Below, in pieces: positions 39,925 to 40,959 of a DNA stretch of 40,959 nucleotides. Under the pieces are notes generated by a model. That model was not told the DNA's origin and searched no databases. It saw nothing but the letters and a program-made list of their open reading frames with translations. Positions within the stretch are counted from its first letter, which is position 1, and the number at the start of each line of letters is the position of its first letter. The stretch is from Pseudomonadota bacterium (GTDB lineage: Bacteria > Pseudomonadota > Gammaproteobacteria > Berkiellales > Berkiellaceae), in contig JAFECS010000030.1 of NCBI GenBank assembly GCA_018241965.1, positions 1-40,959 of the forward strand. The letters are read 5' to 3'. The translations under genes and the position numbers were made by a program.

Positions 39925-40722
39925 CTACCAAGCTGCTATAGCCTGATCGTTGAACAACTTTTTAGCTGCTTCATTCACTTCAGGGGAATGTAGAGCTAAC
40001 ATGAGTTTTTTAAACTTTTCCTTATCTTTTTCATTGGTTCGTACTACAACGATGTTAGCGTAAGGCGAATCGCTACCTTCTACATAAATCGCATCGTGGT
40101 TGGGGAACAGCCCAGCAGGAATAGCATAGTTGGTGTTAATAGCTGCCGCATCTAGTTCTGTTAGCACACGCGGTAACTGAGCTGCTGCAATTCCTTTAAT
40201 AACGAGTTCTTTAGGGTTAGCGTAGATTTTCTTAGGCGTTAATTCCAGATCGTTACTATTAGGGATGCTAATTAATTTGGCCTTTGCTAACAAACGTAAT
40301 GCGCGCGCCCCATTACTAGGATCGTTCGGGATCCCGATAACGGCCCCTTTTGGTAAATCCTCTAGGTGTTTATATTTCTTAGAATATATACCCATGGGGT
40401 ATATATACATTTTACCAATAGATTCAATAGGGTATTTTTGTTTTTCTAATACCACATCTAAATACGGTTGATGCTGAAACATATTGGCATCAATTTCGCC
40501 CTCCGCAAGAGCCGTGTTTGGCATAATATAATCTTCAAAAGTAATGATCTTTATATTAAGGCCATACTGTTCTTTGGCTACTTTTTGCGCCACTTCAACT
40601 AATTTAGTTTCAGGGCCAGAAATTGTGCCGATATAAATTTCATTATCGCCTCGTTCTTTAGGCTTGCACGCAATGCAAAGAAGGCACAATAAACTAATGA
40701 GAAAATATTTTATGCGCAACAT
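39925..40722 (-). CDS. metQ: Methionine-binding lipoprotein MetQ (NlpA family)
   Basis: MetQ delivers D/L-methionine to the MetNI ABC importer. From the ATG at 40722 the product is 265 residues with a lipoprotein signal peptide, Cys19 in the box LLCIAC, and the normal NlpA-family features: TFEDYIMPNTALAEGEIDAN, MFQHQPYLD, GIPNDPSNGARALRLL and NTNYAIPAGL. A TTG at 40752 would give ten more residues and is not favoured. Its start overlaps metI by 29 bases, and the MFS gene follows after 9 bases, so the import genes are one unit. Confidence 0.93.
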   Translation of the reverse strand: MLRIKYFLISLLCLLCIACKPKERGDNEIYIGTISGPETKLVEVAQKVAKEQYGLNIKIITFEDYIMPNTALAEGEIDANMFQHQPYLDVVLEKQKYPIESIGKMYIYPMGIYSKKYKHLEDLPKGAVIGIPNDPSNGARALRLLAKAKLISIPNSNDLELTPKKIYANPKELVIKGIAAAQLPRVLTELDAAAINTNYAIPAGLFPNHDAIYVEGSDSPYANIVVVRTNEKDKEKFKKLMLALHSPEVNEAAKKLFNDQAIAAW

Positions 40723-40959
40723 AATCACCAACACTTTGAATAATTTGAACAAGCGCGATCATGATGATCACGGTAATCAATACCACTTCGGTATTGTAAC
40801 GATAAAAGCCATAGTCAATAGCAAGTTTTCCTAGGCCGCCACTGCCATTAAAACCAGCCATGGCAGAAAACCCGACTAAATTAACTAGCGTGAGGGTTAG
40901 CCCACTTACAATACCTGACATGGATTCGGGAAGCAATACTTTATTAATAATCTGCATGG
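40694..40959 (-). CDS. metI: Methionine ABC transporter permease MetI, C-terminal part (cut by window edge)
   Basis: This is the 3' end of the permease gene of the MetNIQ importer; its start lies beyond the window. The visible 88 or so residues of about 220 contain KVLLPESMSGIVSGL, TLVNLVGFSAMAGFNGSGGLG and YRYNTEVVLITVIIMIALVQ, which match the coupling loop end and the last two membrane helices of MetI. The Met at 40955-40957 is internal and should not be taken as a start. The stop lies inside the metQ start region, showing coupling. Confidence 0.92.
   Translation of the reverse strand, partial: MQIINKVLLPESMSGIVSGLTLTLVNLVGFSAMAGFNGSGGLGKLAIDYGFYRYNTEVVLITVIIMIALVQIIQSVGDYVAHKIFSH

Noticed and set aside
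1..40959. CRISPR arrays, insertion sequences or prophage genes
   Set aside because: No regularly spaced repeats, transposase, integrase or phage structural genes were seen on either strand.

Overview
The window is a low-GC gammaproteobacterial chromosome segment, most likely from the order Legionellales (Legionella, Coxiella or Berkiella-like). That placement is inference. It rests on the gene order tRNA-Asp/ppiD, the gloB-methyltransferase-rnhA-dnaQ block known from gammaproteobacteria, the AT-rich codon use, and the many small acetyltransferases. No marker gene here fixes the genus.

Left part (1-16300) is housekeeping in character. It opens with the 3' end of tRNA-Asp and ppiD. A palindromic REP-like doublet follows, then a tightly packed peptide ABC transporter operon (lipoprotein binding protein, two permeases, one polypeptide carrying both ATPases) that runs with an overlap into an HDOD-domain regulator gene. 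A second palindromic element separates this from a leftward set: outer-membrane barrel protein, membrane-anchored pentapeptide protein, MltD-like lytic transglycosylase and GloB. Divergent from gloB is a translationally coupled block: methyltransferase, rnhA, dnaQ.

Middle part (16285-32421) is an accessory block of about 20 genes, all on the + strand and mostly overlapping or nearly touching. It holds six acetyltransferase (GNAT) genes (seven domains), a PadR regulator with an alpha/beta hydrolase, a TetR regulator with a small unknown protein and a CPBP membrane protease, a secreted Cache-domain protein, a Qnr/McbG-like pentapeptide protein, an aminoglycoside-phosphotransferase-fold protein with altered catalytic motifs, a methyltransferase, two beta-lactamase-fold serine hydrolases, a DUF2089 zinc-ribbon protein with a Yip1-like membrane protein, a cyclase-family hydrolase and a nucleotidyltransferase. 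The theme is small-molecule modification, target protection and local one-gene regulation, consistent with a drug- or toxin-defence region. No integrase, transposase or attC-like repeats were seen.

Right part (32422-40959) is mostly leftward: another GNAT, an unknown protein, a 485-residue protein with faint kinase-like motifs (a possible secreted effector), then a rightward NADPH-dependent reductase. It ends with the overlapping run metI-metQ, MFS transporter, nhaD, rlmJ (in transcription order). metI is cut by the window edge.

The signals most worth a second look are a 33-bp palindromic operator covering the start site and ribosome binding site of the PadR gene, a perfect palindrome before the TetR gene, an A10 tract at the end of a serine hydrolase gene behind which a second frame stays open for 45 codons, an eight-residue N-terminus shared by two unrelated enzymes, and the kinase-like unknown protein. 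No stretch longer than 300 bases lacks a gene.
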